Made by a program: the position numbers and the translations under genes. Below, in pieces: positions 8,878 through 17,327 of a stretch of DNA of 64,000 bases. Where the stretch lies: positions 806,001 through 870,000 of the forward strand of contig NZ_KQ948656.1 in the NCBI RefSeq assembly GCF_001514145.1, given 5' to 3'. The notes below the pieces were generated by a model. The model made no database searches, was not told the DNA's origin, and saw nothing but the letters and a program-made list of their open reading frames with translations. Each line of letters starts with the position of its first letter. The first letter of the stretch is position 1. The stretch is from Streptomyces canus (lineage in GTDB: Bacteria; Actinomycetota; Actinomycetes; Streptomycetales; Streptomycetaceae).

Positions 8878-9084
8878 ATGCCGACGTCACAGCCCGACGC
8901 GTCCCGGTCGTCCGAGGACCGCACCACCCCGGACGACCTGCTCCATGCCCGTACCGGCACCGAGGTGTCGCCGGAGGACCTCGTCCTTGCCTCGGGCAAG
9001 GACATCACCCCGCACACTCTCGAATGGGCCCGGCGCAAGCTGGAGGCGGAGGGCCCGGCGGCGCTCGACAAGCTGCTGCCCTGA
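8878..9084 (+). CDS. Hypothetical protein, 68 aa
   Basis: A small hydrophilic protein that I recognise only as a type of short conserved Streptomyces protein. The core TPDDLLHARTGTEVSPEDLV and DITPHTLEWARRKLEAEGP predicts two helices with Pro caps. GAGGAGCAGAGATC precedes the ATG, a good ribosome site. It stands alone between the divergent MMPL gene and the convergent molybdoenzyme gene, whose stop is 20 bases away. No function can be assigned. Confidence 0.7.
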   Translation: MPTSQPDASRSSEDRTTPDDLLHARTGTEVSPEDLVLASGKDITPHTLEWARRKLEAEGPAALDKLLP

Positions 9085-9104
9085 CCACACCCGGTGGCCG
9101 TACG

Positions 9105-10235
9105 TCAGCCCCCGGACTCCTCGTCCAGGCACAGCACTTCGACCCGCTGCACGAGGTTGTTGGCGAAGCCGCCCCGGTTCCAGGGCTGTTCCAGCGGCTG
9201 GGTGTGCCCCTCGGCGTCGGTGGCCCGTGCGCTGAGTACGTACGCGCCCGGCTCCGCGCGCCAGTTGAAACGCCAGCGCCGCCACGCCCATCGGTGACCG
9301 GCGTCCGGTTCGAGTTCCGCCTCGTGCCAGGACTGTCCAGCGTCGGTGCTGACCTCGGCCCGGGTCACCGGCGCCCGTCCCGACCAGGCGCGCCCCTCCA
9401 GTGTCACGGCCCCTGGCCGCACCACGCGGGCCCGGGACATGAAGTCCGGGAATCCGGGCGGGACGAGCAGGGCGCGCGGCGCGATCCGGGTGACCGGTTC
9501 GCCCTCGTCCCCGGGGTGCTGACGGAGCCGGTAGGCGACGGTCTGCTGGAACCCGGTGAACGGCGTGTCGGTGACGGTGATCTCGCGCAGCCACTTCACC
9601 TGGGCCATGCCGTACCAGCCGGGCACGACGAGCCGGAGCGGGTGGCCGTGCTGCGGGGGCAGCGGAGTGCCGTTCATCTCGTAGGCGACCAGGACTTCGG
9701 GCTCGGTACCGGTGGCCACGCCGACGGGCAGGGCCCGCTGGTAGTCCTGTTCGACGCCGCGCTCCACTCCGTGGTCGGCGCCGGTGCACACCACGTCGAC
9801 GGCGTCGGCCTCCACCCCGGCCTCGGCGAGCAGCAGCCGCAGCGGTACGCCGGTCCACTCGGCGGTGCCGACGGCCTCGACCAGCCAGGGCTGGCTGACC
9901 GGGCGGGGCGTGAGCAGGGCCCGGCCGTTGCCCGCGCACTCCATCGTCACCCTGGCGGTGGCCCGGGGCAGGGAGCGCAGCTCGGCCGGGGTCAGGGTGA
10001 GCGGGCGGCGGACCCTGCCTCCGATCCCGAGCTGCCAGGGGGTGCCCTCGGGGACGTACGGGATGTCGTAGTGCGTGAGGACGTAGTGCAGGCCGGGCGG
10101 GGTGAGGTCGTGGCGCATCGCCTCGAGCGGCAGACCGTGGTTGCGGGTGGCGAGCGCCAGTTCGTCCCGGCCGATGCCCTCGTCGGGGGCGGCGAGCCGG
10201 GCCGGGGTGCTCGTGTCGGCGAGTCGGTGGCCCAT
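9105..10235 (-). CDS. Sulfite oxidase-like molybdopterin enzyme
   Basis: A 376-residue protein with an N-terminal oxidoreductase molybdopterin domain and a C-terminal Mo-co dimerisation (Ig-like) domain. Cys100 in TMECAGNGR is the expected molybdenum ligand; [20 protein letters not shown] is the conserved pterin-binding region, and [20 protein letters not shown] opens the dimerisation domain. No Tat signal or heme domain is present, so this is a cytoplasmic form whose electron acceptor is not evident. It is divergent from sthA across 137 bases that hold two dyads. Substrate could be sulfite or another oxyanion or sulfoxide. Confidence 0.88.
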   Translation of the reverse strand: MGHRLADTSTPARLAAPDEGIGRDELALATRNHGLPLEAMRHDLTPPGLHYVLTHYDIPYVPEGTPWQLGIGGRVRRPLTLTPAELRSLPRATARVTMECAGNGRALLTPRPVSQPWLVEAVGTAEWTGVPLRLLLAEAGVEADAVDVVCTGADHGVERGVEQDYQRALPVGVATGTEPEVLVAYEMNGTPLPPQHGHPLRLVVPGWYGMAQVKWLREITVTDTPFTGFQQTVAYRLRQHPGDEGEPVTRIAPRALLVPPGFPDFMSRARVVRPGAVTLEGRAWSGRAPVTRAEVSTDAGQSWHEAELEPDAGHRWAWRRWRFNWRAEPGAYVLSARATDAEGHTQPLEQPWNRGGFANNLVQRVEVLCLDEESGG

Positions 10236-10262
10236 GGCCGTATTGTCCCGCGGTCCGGCTGC

Positions 10263-10285
10263 GCTGTCGCGGTCCGCGCGACAGC
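10263..10285. promoter_or_regulatory. 9+9 bp inverted repeat between molybdoenzyme and sthA
   Basis: Arms GCTGTCGCG and CGCGACAGC are perfect complements around GTCCG. The site lies 28 bases upstream of the molybdoenzyme start and about 90 bases upstream of sthA, in the divergent control region. It could be an operator; the GC content means chance dyads of this size occur occasionally. Confidence 0.35.
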
Positions 10286-10332
10286 TCCTGCAGCGGCTGC
10301 GCCGGTTCAGTGGGTGACCGGTTTCCTGCTCA

Positions 10333-10346
10333 CCCTTTCGAAAGGG
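10333..10346. promoter_or_regulatory. CCCTTTCGAAAGGG palindrome upstream of sthA
   Basis: A perfect 14-bp palindrome ending 26 bases before the sthA start. In DNA of this GC content a centre of TTTCGAAA is rare, which favours a protein-binding site. A redox or NADP(H)-linked regulator is plausible but not identified here. Confidence 0.55.
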
Positions 10347-10372
10347 ACCCTGCGGCTGACAGACTCCCGAGG

Positions 10373-11776
10373 GTGCCCGACTTCGACATGCTCGTCATCG
10401 GATCCGGTCCGGGTGGCCAAAAGGCCGCCATCGCCGCGGCCAAGCTGGGCCACCGGGTGGCCGTCGTCGACCGCCCCGACATGGTCGGCGGGGTCTCCAT
10501 CCACACCGGCACCATCCCCTCCAAGACCCTGCGCGAGGCGGTGCTGTACCTGACCGGCCTCACTCAGCGCGACCTGTACGGACAGAGCTACCGGCTCAAG
10601 GAGGACATCACCGTCTCCGATCTGACCGCGCGCACCCAGCACGTGGTCGGCCGCGAGGTCGACGTGATCCGCAGTCAGCTCTCCCGCAACCACATCGCCC
10701 TCTTTGCCGGCACCGGCCGCTTCGTCGACCCGCACACCGTCGCCCTGCGCGAGGTCACCGGACACGAGCGTCTGCTCAGCGCGGAGAACATCGTCATCGC
10801 CACGGGCACGCGCCCGGCGCGGCCGGACACGGTCGAGTTCGACGGCCGCACGATCATGGACTCCGACAACGTGCTCGCCCTCGAACGCGTCCCGCGCTCC
10901 ATGGTCATCGTCGGCGCCGGGGTCATCGGGATGGAGTACGCCTCCATGTTCGCCGCGCTCGGCAGCAAGGTGACGGTCGTCGAGAAGCGGGCCGGGATGC
11001 TCGACATCTGCGACATCGAGGTCATCGAGGCGCTGAAGTACCACCTGCGCGACCTGGCCGTGACGTTCCGCTTCGGTGAGACCGTCGCCGCGGTCGAGCG
11101 CCATCCCCGCGGCACGCTGACCATCCTGGAGAGCGGCAAGAAGATACCCGCCGACGCCGTGATGTACTCGGCCGGCCGACAGGGTCTGACCGACGAACTC
11201 GACCTGGACAAGGCGGGGTTGGCCGCCGACCGGCGCGGCCGGATCACGGTCGACGAGTACTACCGCACCGAGGTGCCGCACATCTACGCCGTGGGAGACG
11301 TGATCGGCTTCCCGGCGCTGGCGGCGACGTCCATGGAACAGGGCAGGTCGGCCGCCTACCACGCCTTCGGCGAGCCGGTCGGACAGATGCACCATCTCCA
11401 GCCCATCGGCATCTACACCATCCCGGAGATCAGCTTCGTCGGACGTACCGAGGACCAACTCACCGAGGACAGCGTGCCCTTCGAGGTCGGCATCTCCCGG
11501 TACCGCGAACTCGCCCGCGGCCAGATCATCGGGGACTCCCACGGCATGCTGAAGCTGCTGGTCTCCCCGGAGGACCGGACCCTGCTGGGCGTGCACTGCT
11601 TCGGTACCGGGGCCACCGAACTGATCCACATCGGGCAGACCGTGATGGGCTGTGGCGGCACGGTCGACTATCTGGTCGACGCGGTGTTCAACTACCCGAC
11701 ACTCGCCGAGTCCTACAAGGTCGCGGCCCTGGACGCCACGAACAAACTCCGCCAGATCGACCGGATCGGGGACTGA
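10373..11776 (+). CDS. sthA: Soluble pyridine nucleotide transhydrogenase (Si-specific)
   Basis: A 467-residue flavoprotein that moves hydride between NADPH and NAD+ in the cytosol. The FAD site is GSGPGG (residues 10-15); the NAD(P) site is [20 protein letters not shown] in mid-sequence; a dimerisation domain ends the protein. Where dihydrolipoamide dehydrogenases carry the CxxxxC redox disulfide, this protein reads [13 protein letters not shown] (39-51) with no cysteines, the hallmark of Sth rather than Lpd or mercuric reductase. The GTG start has only an overlapping CCGAGG; ATG at residue 6 is the alternative. A perfect palindrome lies just upstream. Confidence 0.92.
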   Translation: MPDFDMLVIGSGPGGQKAAIAAAKLGHRVAVVDRPDMVGGVSIHTGTIPSKTLREAVLYLTGLTQRDLYGQSYRLKEDITVSDLTARTQHVVGREVDVIRSQLSRNHIALFAGTGRFVDPHTVALREVTGHERLLSAENIVIATGTRPARPDTVEFDGRTIMDSDNVLALERVPRSMVIVGAGVIGMEYASMFAALGSKVTVVEKRAGMLDICDIEVIEALKYHLRDLAVTFRFGETVAAVERHPRGTLTILESGKKIPADAVMYSAGRQGLTDELDLDKAGLAADRRGRITVDEYYRTEVPHIYAVGDVIGFPALAATSMEQGRSAAYHAFGEPVGQMHHLQPIGIYTIPEISFVGRTEDQLTEDSVPFEVGISRYRELARGQIIGDSHGMLKLLVSPEDRTLLGVHCFGTGATELIHIGQTVMGCGGTVDYLVDAVFNYPTLAESYKVAALDATNKLRQIDRIGD

Positions 11777-11783
11777 ACTTCCG

Positions 11784-12269
11784 TCAGGGTTCCTCGGAGG
11801 GGTCCTCGACGATGTGCACGGCGGCCTCCTCCGCGCCCGCCGCGCCCGCGTCGATGCCCACGTCGGTGGCGACCTCGTCCTTCGTGGTGGTGGGGTGGGC
11901 GCCCTCGTCGGGGGCTACCAGGCGTCCGGCGCGGTCGGAACCGGCCTCCGGGTCGACCGGTTCGCCCTCGCCGTCGGGCAGGTCGCCGATCTCGTCACCG
12001 AGGGGCGCGGCCACCTCGGGGACCTCCTGGGCGAGGCGTTCGTCGAGGGTCTCGCCGTCGTGCTGTCCGGCCGCGGTGGTGCCGTGCCGGGTGACGCCGA
12101 GGGGCTTCTCCGGTGGCGAGTAGCCCTCGTCGAGGGTGTCGTCGTAGGTCCGTTCGTCGACGGCGTCCTGGAGGTCGAGCGGCGCCGCGTCCTCCTGCTC
12201 CTCGTTGGTTCCGGTGGGCTGGTAGGCGTCGGCGGCCGGCGCCTCGGCGGGTGTCGGTTCGGTGCCCAT
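11784..12269 (-). CDS. DUF5709 family acidic protein
   Basis: A 161-residue, highly acidic, low-complexity protein rich in Glu, Asp, Pro and Thr. The order LDLQDAVDERTYDDTLDEGYSPPEKPLGVTRHG, then ETLDERLAQEVPEV and VDPEAGSDRAGRLVAPDEG, matches my recollection of the actinobacterial DUF5709 family. No signal peptide or membrane span. CGAGAGGGAGGCAGCCC precedes the ATG. Its stop lies 7 bases from the convergent sthA stop. Family members are proposed to be stress-related but have no defined biochemical role. Confidence 0.8.
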   Translation of the reverse strand: MGTEPTPAEAPAADAYQPTGTNEEQEDAAPLDLQDAVDERTYDDTLDEGYSPPEKPLGVTRHGTTAAGQHDGETLDERLAQEVPEVAAPLGDEIGDLPDGEGEPVDPEAGSDRAGRLVAPDEGAHPTTTKDEVATDVGIDAGAAGAEEAAVHIVEDPSEEP

Positions 12270-12626
12270 GGGCTGCCTCCCTCTCGCGTCACATGCGGTT
12301 CGATGCGGTGTCCTGATCCGCGTTTCCCCGTATGCGCCCTCCCACCTCAAAAGGCTGCCGGAGTAAGGCATTCCACGGCCGGAAGGTTACCCCCCAGTTA
12401 ATCTTGAAGGGTCAAGGAATACGGCTATCATCACTCGCATACACGGAGTGACCGGCCGTCCACGCAGCGGCCGTACGGTCCCCCGCGCACCCCCTTCGGT
12501 TCCTCTCTCCACCGCCCCTGCCCGAGGCCATCCCTCTCAGTGCCCGGGGCGGAGCCACCCCCCACCCCTTTTGCGCCGCACGGTCCCCCTCCGCCGTGCG
12601 TCGTGCCCTACCGAAAGCAGCGCACC
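12270..12626 (+). promoter_or_regulatory. Divergent control region with sigma-70-like promoter for APC permease
   Basis: No gene is seen in these 357 bases. The middle is locally AT-rich and holds TTGAAG at 12404-12409 and TATCAT at 12426-12431, spaced 16 bases, a fair housekeeping promoter pointing to the permease. A long pyrimidine-rich leader of roughly 190 bases would follow; I find no convincing riboswitch fold in it. Confidence 0.45.
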
Positions 12627-14099
12627 ATGATCAACAGCAGGGGCAGAGGGCTGCAGGCCAATGCCCTCGGTACCTTCGACACGGTGGTGATGGCCGTCGC
12701 GGGCAGCGCGCCGGCGTACTCGATCGCCGCGACCACCGCGGTCCTGGTCGGCTCGGTGGGCCTGGCCAGTCCGGCGGCTCTGCTGTACTGCGCGATCCCC
12801 ATGCTGGGCATCGCACTCGCGTTCAGCTATCTCAGCCGGATCGACGTCAACGCGGGCGCCAGCTACTCCTGGGTGGGCCGCACGCTCCACCCCTTTCTGG
12901 GCTTCGTCAGCGGCTGGGCGCTGGTGATCTCGGCGACCATCTTCATGGTGGCCGGCTCGCTGCCCGCCGGTTCGATGACACTGGCCCTCTTCGACCAGGA
13001 CCTCGCGGACAACACCGCGCTGTCGACCGTCGTGGGCGCGGCCTGGTTCGTGCTGATGCTGCTCGTGGTGCTCGGCGGTGCCCGGCTGACCGTGCGCGCC
13101 CAGCTCGTCATGTCCGGTGTGGAGCTCGCGATACTGGCCCTGTTCGCGGTGCTCGCGTTCTTCCACACGGGCAACGCACGCGCCTTCGACTGGTCCTGGC
13201 TCGGCTTCAGCCACTTCGACGGCATGCAGGGCTTCGCCTCGGGGGCGCTCATCGCCGCGTTCTACTACTGGGGCTGGGACGTCACCAGCAACCTGAGCGA
13301 GGAGACCCGCAACAGCCGGCGTACGACGGGACTCGCGGGGCTCATCGGGGTCGGCATCGTCTTCCTGCTGTTCGAGGTGTTCACGATCGCGGTGAACGTC
13401 ATCCTCACCTCGAAGCAGATCGAGGACAACGACGCCAACGTGCTCGCCGTGCTCGGTGACGAGGTCTGGCCGGGCTGGGGCGGCAAACTGCTGATCGTCG
13501 CGGTGATGCTGTCGACCATCGCCACGCTGGAGACCACGCTGATCCAGGTCACGCGCTCGTTGTTCGCGATGGGCCGGGACCGCACGATGCCGTCCGCGCT
13601 GGGCCGGGTGCACCGCCGCTGGAACACCCCATGGGTGGCGATCGTGGTGGTCGGCGCGGTGGCGCTGGTGATGTTCATCGCCTCCAACGCCCTGGGCTCG
13701 GTGGGCGACATCCTCGCCGACGCGATCTCGGCGATCGGGCTGCAGATCGCCGTCTACTACGGCCTCAGCGGCCTCGCGGTCGTGGTCGCGTACCGCAAGA
13801 TGCTGCTGAAGTCCCCGGCCGACTTCCTGCTCGGCGGGCTGTGGCCCTTGCTGGGCGCCCTGTTCATGTTCTGGATATTCGTCGAGTCGCTGGGCGACCT
13901 GAGCACGGCCGCGATCACGATCGGCGTCGGCGGGCTCGCCGTGGGCCTGATCCCGATGCTCTGGTACTGGAGGCGGGGCAGCGACTACTACCGGCCCGCG
14001 AGGCTTGACGCGAGCCGTACTGTCGAGGCGGACTACGTTCCCGACGGCGGGGCATCCGGGCCTTCGCTCGTCCACGACGGTCTCCCCACCGACTTCTGA
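12627..14099 (+). CDS. APC family amino acid permease
   Basis: A 490-residue integral membrane transporter with about 12 hydrophobic spans. The start of TM1 (VVMAVAGSAPAYSIAATTAVLVG) and the later GFASGALIAAFYYWGWDVTSNLSEETRN are typical of the amino acid-polyamine-organocation superfamily, with the latter forming TM6. The cytoplasmic loop SLFAMGRDRTMPSALGRVHRRWNTPW is the family's conserved loop before TM9. The ATG lies 3' of a long leader and has CCGAAAGCAG upstream, a modest ribosome site. It is followed after 12 bases by a same-strand gene, so the two probably form an operon. Substrate may be an amino acid or amine. Confidence 0.9.
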   Translation: MINSRGRGLQANALGTFDTVVMAVAGSAPAYSIAATTAVLVGSVGLASPAALLYCAIPMLGIALAFSYLSRIDVNAGASYSWVGRTLHPFLGFVSGWALVISATIFMVAGSLPAGSMTLALFDQDLADNTALSTVVGAAWFVLMLLVVLGGARLTVRAQLVMSGVELAILALFAVLAFFHTGNARAFDWSWLGFSHFDGMQGFASGALIAAFYYWGWDVTSNLSEETRNSRRTTGLAGLIGVGIVFLLFEVFTIAVNVILTSKQIEDNDANVLAVLGDEVWPGWGGKLLIVAVMLSTIATLETTLIQVTRSLFAMGRDRTMPSALGRVHRRWNTPWVAIVVVGAVALVMFIASNALGSVGDILADAISAIGLQIAVYYGLSGLAVVVAYRKMLLKSPADFLLGGLWPLLGALFMFWIFVESLGDLSTAAITIGVGGLAVGLIPMLWYWRRGSDYYRPARLDASRTVEADYVPDGGASGPSLVHDGLPTDF

Positions 14100-14111
14100 G
14101 GGGTTTGTGCG

Positions 14112-15071
14112 ATGGCGAGAGACCGTTTCGCCCCCGAGTTCGACCCCGACTGCGGGGACGTCCCGCTGACCACCGCCCGCCAGGACATCGTCATCGGCCG
14201 CTGGCAGGGCCTGCGGGAGCTGTTGCGCGCCACCGGGCCCGAGTGGCTCTCGCGGGGACACCGGGTGCGGACGCTCGCCCAGGCCTGCGCGAGCAGTTCG
14301 ACGGTGGAGTCCTGGCTGGCGGCCGAGCCGCACAACGGTGACGCGCTGGTGCTGCGGGCGGCCACGGAGACGGCCAGGGCGTTCAACCTGGCCATCGCCG
14401 CGGGCCGGGGCGTGCCGATCGACCAGCGCCGCATCGACGCCGCGGTGATGGCCTGTCTGCAGGCTGCCGAGGCTTTCGTGGACGATCCGACGCCGTGGAT
14501 CTCCCTGATCTCGGTGGCGCGGCTGTACCCGGCCGGGGTGCGGCGGCAGGAGCTGGGGCGCTGGTGGGACGAGTTGCACGGGCGTGACCCGTACAGCGTC
14601 GAGGGCCACCTCCAGGTCCTGCACTACTACTCGTCCCGCTGGCACGGCTCGCACGGTCTGATGTACGACTTCGCCCGCGACGCGGCCGGGGTGGCACCAC
14701 CCGGGTGCGCGCTGCCCGTGCTGGTGCAGTACGCGCGGGTCGAGGAGTACCGGGCCGCGGAGGACGCGGCCGAGGGCAGGCGGACGTCCGTCGGGCTGGG
14801 GCAGCACTGGAAGAACGACGGGGCCGTCAGCGACGTACGGCGCACCTGGCAGCGCTGGATCGTGGGCCGCACCGACCACACGGTGGCCCCGGGTGAGCTG
14901 CGCGACCTCAACTATCTGACCCACGCGGCCTGCCACGCGGGGCTCCATGAGATCGCCGTCCCCCTCCTGGAGATGCTGGACCGCCGGGGTACCCGTACGC
15001 CGTGGTCGTACACCGGGGACCCCGAGCGCGAGTTCACCAAGTGGCGCAAGGAGTTCAGGGTGCGGGTCTGA
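14112..15071 (+). CDS. Hypothetical helical protein, 319 aa, in operon with permease
   Basis: A soluble protein with no signal peptide, composed almost wholly of amphipathic helices and Trp-rich turns (LGRWWDELHGRDPYSVEGHL, VLHYYSSRWHGSHGLMYDF). The regular helix pairs suggest a tetratricopeptide-like repeat fold without a clean consensus. I recognise it as a type of conserved Streptomyces hypothetical protein, without known function. The gene starts 12 bases after the permease stop with GAGGGGTTTGTGCG as ribosome site, so it is probably co-translated and may act with the transported compound. Confidence 0.75.
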   Translation: MARDRFAPEFDPDCGDVPLTTARQDIVIGRWQGLRELLRATGPEWLSRGHRVRTLAQACASSSTVESWLAAEPHNGDALVLRAATETARAFNLAIAAGRGVPIDQRRIDAAVMACLQAAEAFVDDPTPWISLISVARLYPAGVRRQELGRWWDELHGRDPYSVEGHLQVLHYYSSRWHGSHGLMYDFARDAAGVAPPGCALPVLVQYARVEEYRAAEDAAEGRRTSVGLGQHWKNDGAVSDVRRTWQRWIVGRTDHTVAPGELRDLNYLTHAACHAGLHEIAVPLLEMLDRRGTRTPWSYTGDPEREFTKWRKEFRVRV

Positions 15072-15081
15072 GGGGGTTCAG

Positions 15082-15113
15082 GTGCGGGTGGCGCGGACCG
15101 ATGGGGCCCGCAC
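15082..15113. terminator. Possible bidirectional terminator
   Basis: Arms GTGCGGG (15082-15088) and CCCGCAC (15107-15113) flank an 18-base loop in the 48-base gap between two convergent genes. Position fits a terminator serving both strands, but the loop is long and there is no T tract. Confidence 0.35.
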
Positions 15114-15119
15114 GCAGGG

Positions 15120-16277
15120 TCAGCCGCCGGACCGCTCCCCCGCCAACCCCGCCGTCCACTTCTCCTCGATCCGGCCGACCTTCCACACCACCAGCGCGAC
15201 GACCCACGTGGCGACGAACAACCCCACGATGACGAAGCCGAGGAGGTTGAGGTCGAGGCCGCCGACCCAGTCCCAGAACGGGCCGTGCAGGCCGAGTTTC
15301 CCGGCGAGCAGGCCCAGGAGTTCGACCGTGCCGATGAGGAGGGCCACCGCGACGGACAGGCCGGTGACCGTGAGGTTGTAGTAGACCTTGCGGACCGGCT
15401 TCGAAAACGCCCAGCCGTAGGCGAAGTTCATGAAGGAGCCGTCGATGGTGTCCAGGAGGGACATACCGGCGGCGAAGAGGACCGGCAGGGTGAGGATCGC
15501 GTACCAGGGCAGCCCGGAGGCCGCGCCCGACCCGGCAAGGACCAGCAGGGCGATCTCCGTCGCCGTGTCGAAGCCCAGGCCGAACAGGAGGCCCAGGGGG
15601 TACATCTGCCAGGGCTTGGTGATCGCCTTCATGACACGGCCGAGCAGGCGGTTCATGAAGCCGCGGTTGTTCAGCTGCTCCTCCAGCGCGGCCTCGTCGT
15701 AGCGGCCGGAGCGCATCCGCCGGAACACCTTCCAGATGCCCACCAGGACGACCAGGTTGACCGCCGCGATCAGATAGAGGAACACGCCCGAGACGGTCGT
15801 ACCGATCAGCGCGGTCATGTCGTGGAGGCGGGAGCCGTCGTCGCGCACGGGTCCCGCGAGGGCCTTCACGCCGAGCGAGAGCAGCAGCGCCAGGACGAAG
15901 ACGACGCTGGAGTGGCCGAGCGAGAACCAGAAGCCGACGGACAGCGGCCGCTGTCCGTCCCCCATCAGCTTGCGGGTGGTGTTGTCGATCGCCGCGATGT
16001 GGTCGGCGTCGAAGGCGTGCCGCATCCCGAGCGTGTAGGCGGTCACGCCGATGCCGATGCCGAAGGACTTCTCGCCGACACCGTAGTGGTGCGGGGCGAC
16101 GATCGCGACGAGGGTGAACCAGCCGATCACGTGCAGCGCCACCACGACCCCGGCCATGCCGCCCGCCCTGACCCACTCCTGCCGCGTCATGGAGCCACGG
16201 ACGCGGTGCCATACCGAGCCCCTCTCGGGCCCGGCGGCGGGGAGGAGGGACGGAGCGGAGTCAGGGGCGGCCGTCAT
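15120..16277 (-). CDS. NiCoT family nickel/cobalt permease
   Basis: A 385-residue high-affinity Ni2+/Co2+ uptake permease of the HoxN/NixA type with about eight membrane spans. The signature HAFDADHI (residues 87-94, in TM2) supplies metal-binding His and Asp residues, followed by DNTTRKLM; the second and third signatures are seen as LGFDTATEI and in the FWFSLGHSSVV segment. The N-terminal 30 residues are a hydrophilic extension. A Nur-like box lies 66-80 bases upstream of the start. Users of nickel such as urease, hydrogenase or Ni-superoxide dismutase are not encoded in this window. Confidence 0.93.
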   Translation of the reverse strand: MTAAPDSAPSLLPAAGPERGSVWHRVRGSMTRQEWVRAGGMAGVVVALHVIGWFTLVAIVAPHHYGVGEKSFGIGIGVTAYTLGMRHAFDADHIAAIDNTTRKLMGDGQRPLSVGFWFSLGHSSVVFVLALLLSLGVKALAGPVRDDGSRLHDMTALIGTTVSGVFLYLIAAVNLVVLVGIWKVFRRMRSGRYDEAALEEQLNNRGFMNRLLGRVMKAITKPWQMYPLGLLFGLGFDTATEIALLVLAGSGAASGLPWYAILTLPVLFAAGMSLLDTIDGSFMNFAYGWAFSKPVRKVYYNLTVTGLSVAVALLIGTVELLGLLAGKLGLHGPFWDWVGGLDLNLLGFVIVGLFVATWVVALVVWKVGRIEEKWTAGLAGERSGG

Positions 16278-16342
16278 CGGGCGGAGGATCCTTCTTTCGG
16301 GGTACGGCCGCTCTCAGCAGCCTTGTGCCATCCTCCGGTACC

Positions 16343-16357
16343 TGCAAGTCGTGTGCA
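16343..16357. promoter_or_regulatory. Nur-like box upstream of nickel/cobalt permease
   Basis: The sequence TGCAAGTCGTGTGCA matches the Streptomyces Nur operator as I recall it, tGCAa-N5-ttGCA, with both GCA half-sites at the right spacing and one mismatch. It lies 66-80 bases upstream of the permease start. Nur is the Fur-family repressor of nickel uptake genes, so position and target agree. Confidence 0.65.
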
Positions 16358-16368
16358 GTAAAGCCCGT

Positions 16369-16405
16369 GACAGGTCTTCCCCACGACTGGGGAAAGTGCC
16401 CTGTC
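16369..16405 (-). terminator. Terminator of prcB-like gene
   Basis: A nested hairpin: outer arms GACAGG (16369-16374) and CCTGTC (16400-16405), inner arms TTCCCC (16377-16382) and GGGGAA (16389-16394). It overlaps the last bases of the proteasome gene stop codon and would separate that transcript from the nickel permease promoter. Confidence 0.55.
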
Positions 16406-17258
16406 AGGGCGTCGCGTTCGGCCCGTCCGGCCGGTTGCTTCGCTGTTCGACCATCTCGCGGGTGAGGACCTCGGTCTCCGGCTCGGACAGTCGCTCGAAG
16501 CCGTCCTCGGTGATGACGGAGACGATGGGGAAGATCCGGCGGTTGATGTCGGGGCCGCCGGTCGCGGAGTCGTCGTCGGCCGCGTCCCACAGCGCTTGGA
16601 GGGCGGCGAGGGCGGCCTCGCGACGGTCGAGGCCCTTGCGGAACAGTTTCTTCAGGGCGCCTCTGGCGTACGGCGATCCGGAGCCCTCGGCGTGGAAGCC
16701 GGTCTTCTCGTAGAGTCCGCCGACGATGTCGAAGCTGAAGATGCGGCCGCGTTCGCCCTCCGGCGCGGAGGGGTCGTAGCCGATGAGGAGGGGGACCACG
16801 GCGAGGCCCTGCATGGCCTGGCCGAGGTTCTGGCGGATCATCCCGGCCAACCGCCGCGCCTTGCCGTCGAGGGTCATGGCGACACCCTCGATCTTCTCGA
16901 AGTGCGTCAGTTCGACCTGGTACAGCTTGACCATGTCGAGGGCGAGTCCGACGGTGCCGGCGAAGGCGACCGCCGTGTGGTCGTCGGCGGGGTGCACCTT
17001 CTCCAGGTCGCGCTGGGCGATGAGGTTGCCCATGGTGGCCCTGCGGTCACCGGCGATGAGGACGCCGTCGCGGTAGGAGAGGGCCAGCACGGTGGTGCCG
17101 TGCGGCACCTGGTCCGGTGCGGCCCGCACACCGTCGGGCAGGACACGGCGGGTGCTGAGCAGTTCGGGGCGGTGGACCGCCAGGAACTCGGTGAAGGACG
17201 AGGAGCCCGGGGTGAAGAACTCCTCTCCTAACCGTCCGCCGTTCTCGTTCCACGTCAT
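16404..17258 (-). CDS. prcB: Orphan proteasome beta subunit
   Basis: A 284-residue 20S proteasome beta-type subunit, the proteolytic ring component. A propeptide of 54 residues, including the family motif TPGSSSFTEFL, ends in HG just before Thr55, the N-terminal nucleophile after autocleavage (TTVLAL). Numbering from Thr1, Asp17 (AGDRRATMGN) and Lys33 (DLEKV) are both in place, so the active site is intact. Later motifs GLAVVPLLIGYD, GSGSPYARGA and DDDSATGGPDINRRIFPIV are standard. Unlike the usual pup-prcB-prcA order, no alpha subunit, Pup, Dop or Mpa gene adjoins it. It is probably a second PrcB copy. GGGGGAG precedes the ATG. Confidence 0.93.
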   Translation of the reverse strand: MTWNENGGRLGEEFFTPGSSSFTEFLAVHRPELLSTRRVLPDGVRAAPDQVPHGTTVLALSYRDGVLIAGDRRATMGNLIAQRDLEKVHPADDHTAVAFAGTVGLALDMVKLYQVELTHFEKIEGVAMTLDGKARRLAGMIRQNLGQAMQGLAVVPLLIGYDPSAPEGERGRIFSFDIVGGLYEKTGFHAEGSGSPYARGALKKLFRKGLDRREAALAALQALWDAADDDSATGGPDINRRIFPIVSVITEDGFERLSEPETEVLTREMVEQRSNRPDGPNATP

Positions 17259-17327
17259 GGCACTCCCCCTCGTCTCGGGCCGACACCCGGAGTCCTACCA
17301 GAGGCGCGGGGGCCGGAAACGTGGACG

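Noticed and set aside
12537..14948. Long minus-strand open frame across the permease and its partner
   Set aside because: Composition is Arg/His/Gln-rich noise and it runs antisense through two well supported genes.
16278..16368. Cobalamin riboswitch before the nickel/cobalt permease
   Set aside because: The leader is only about 100 bases and lacks the B12-box sequence; the Nur-like site explains control better.
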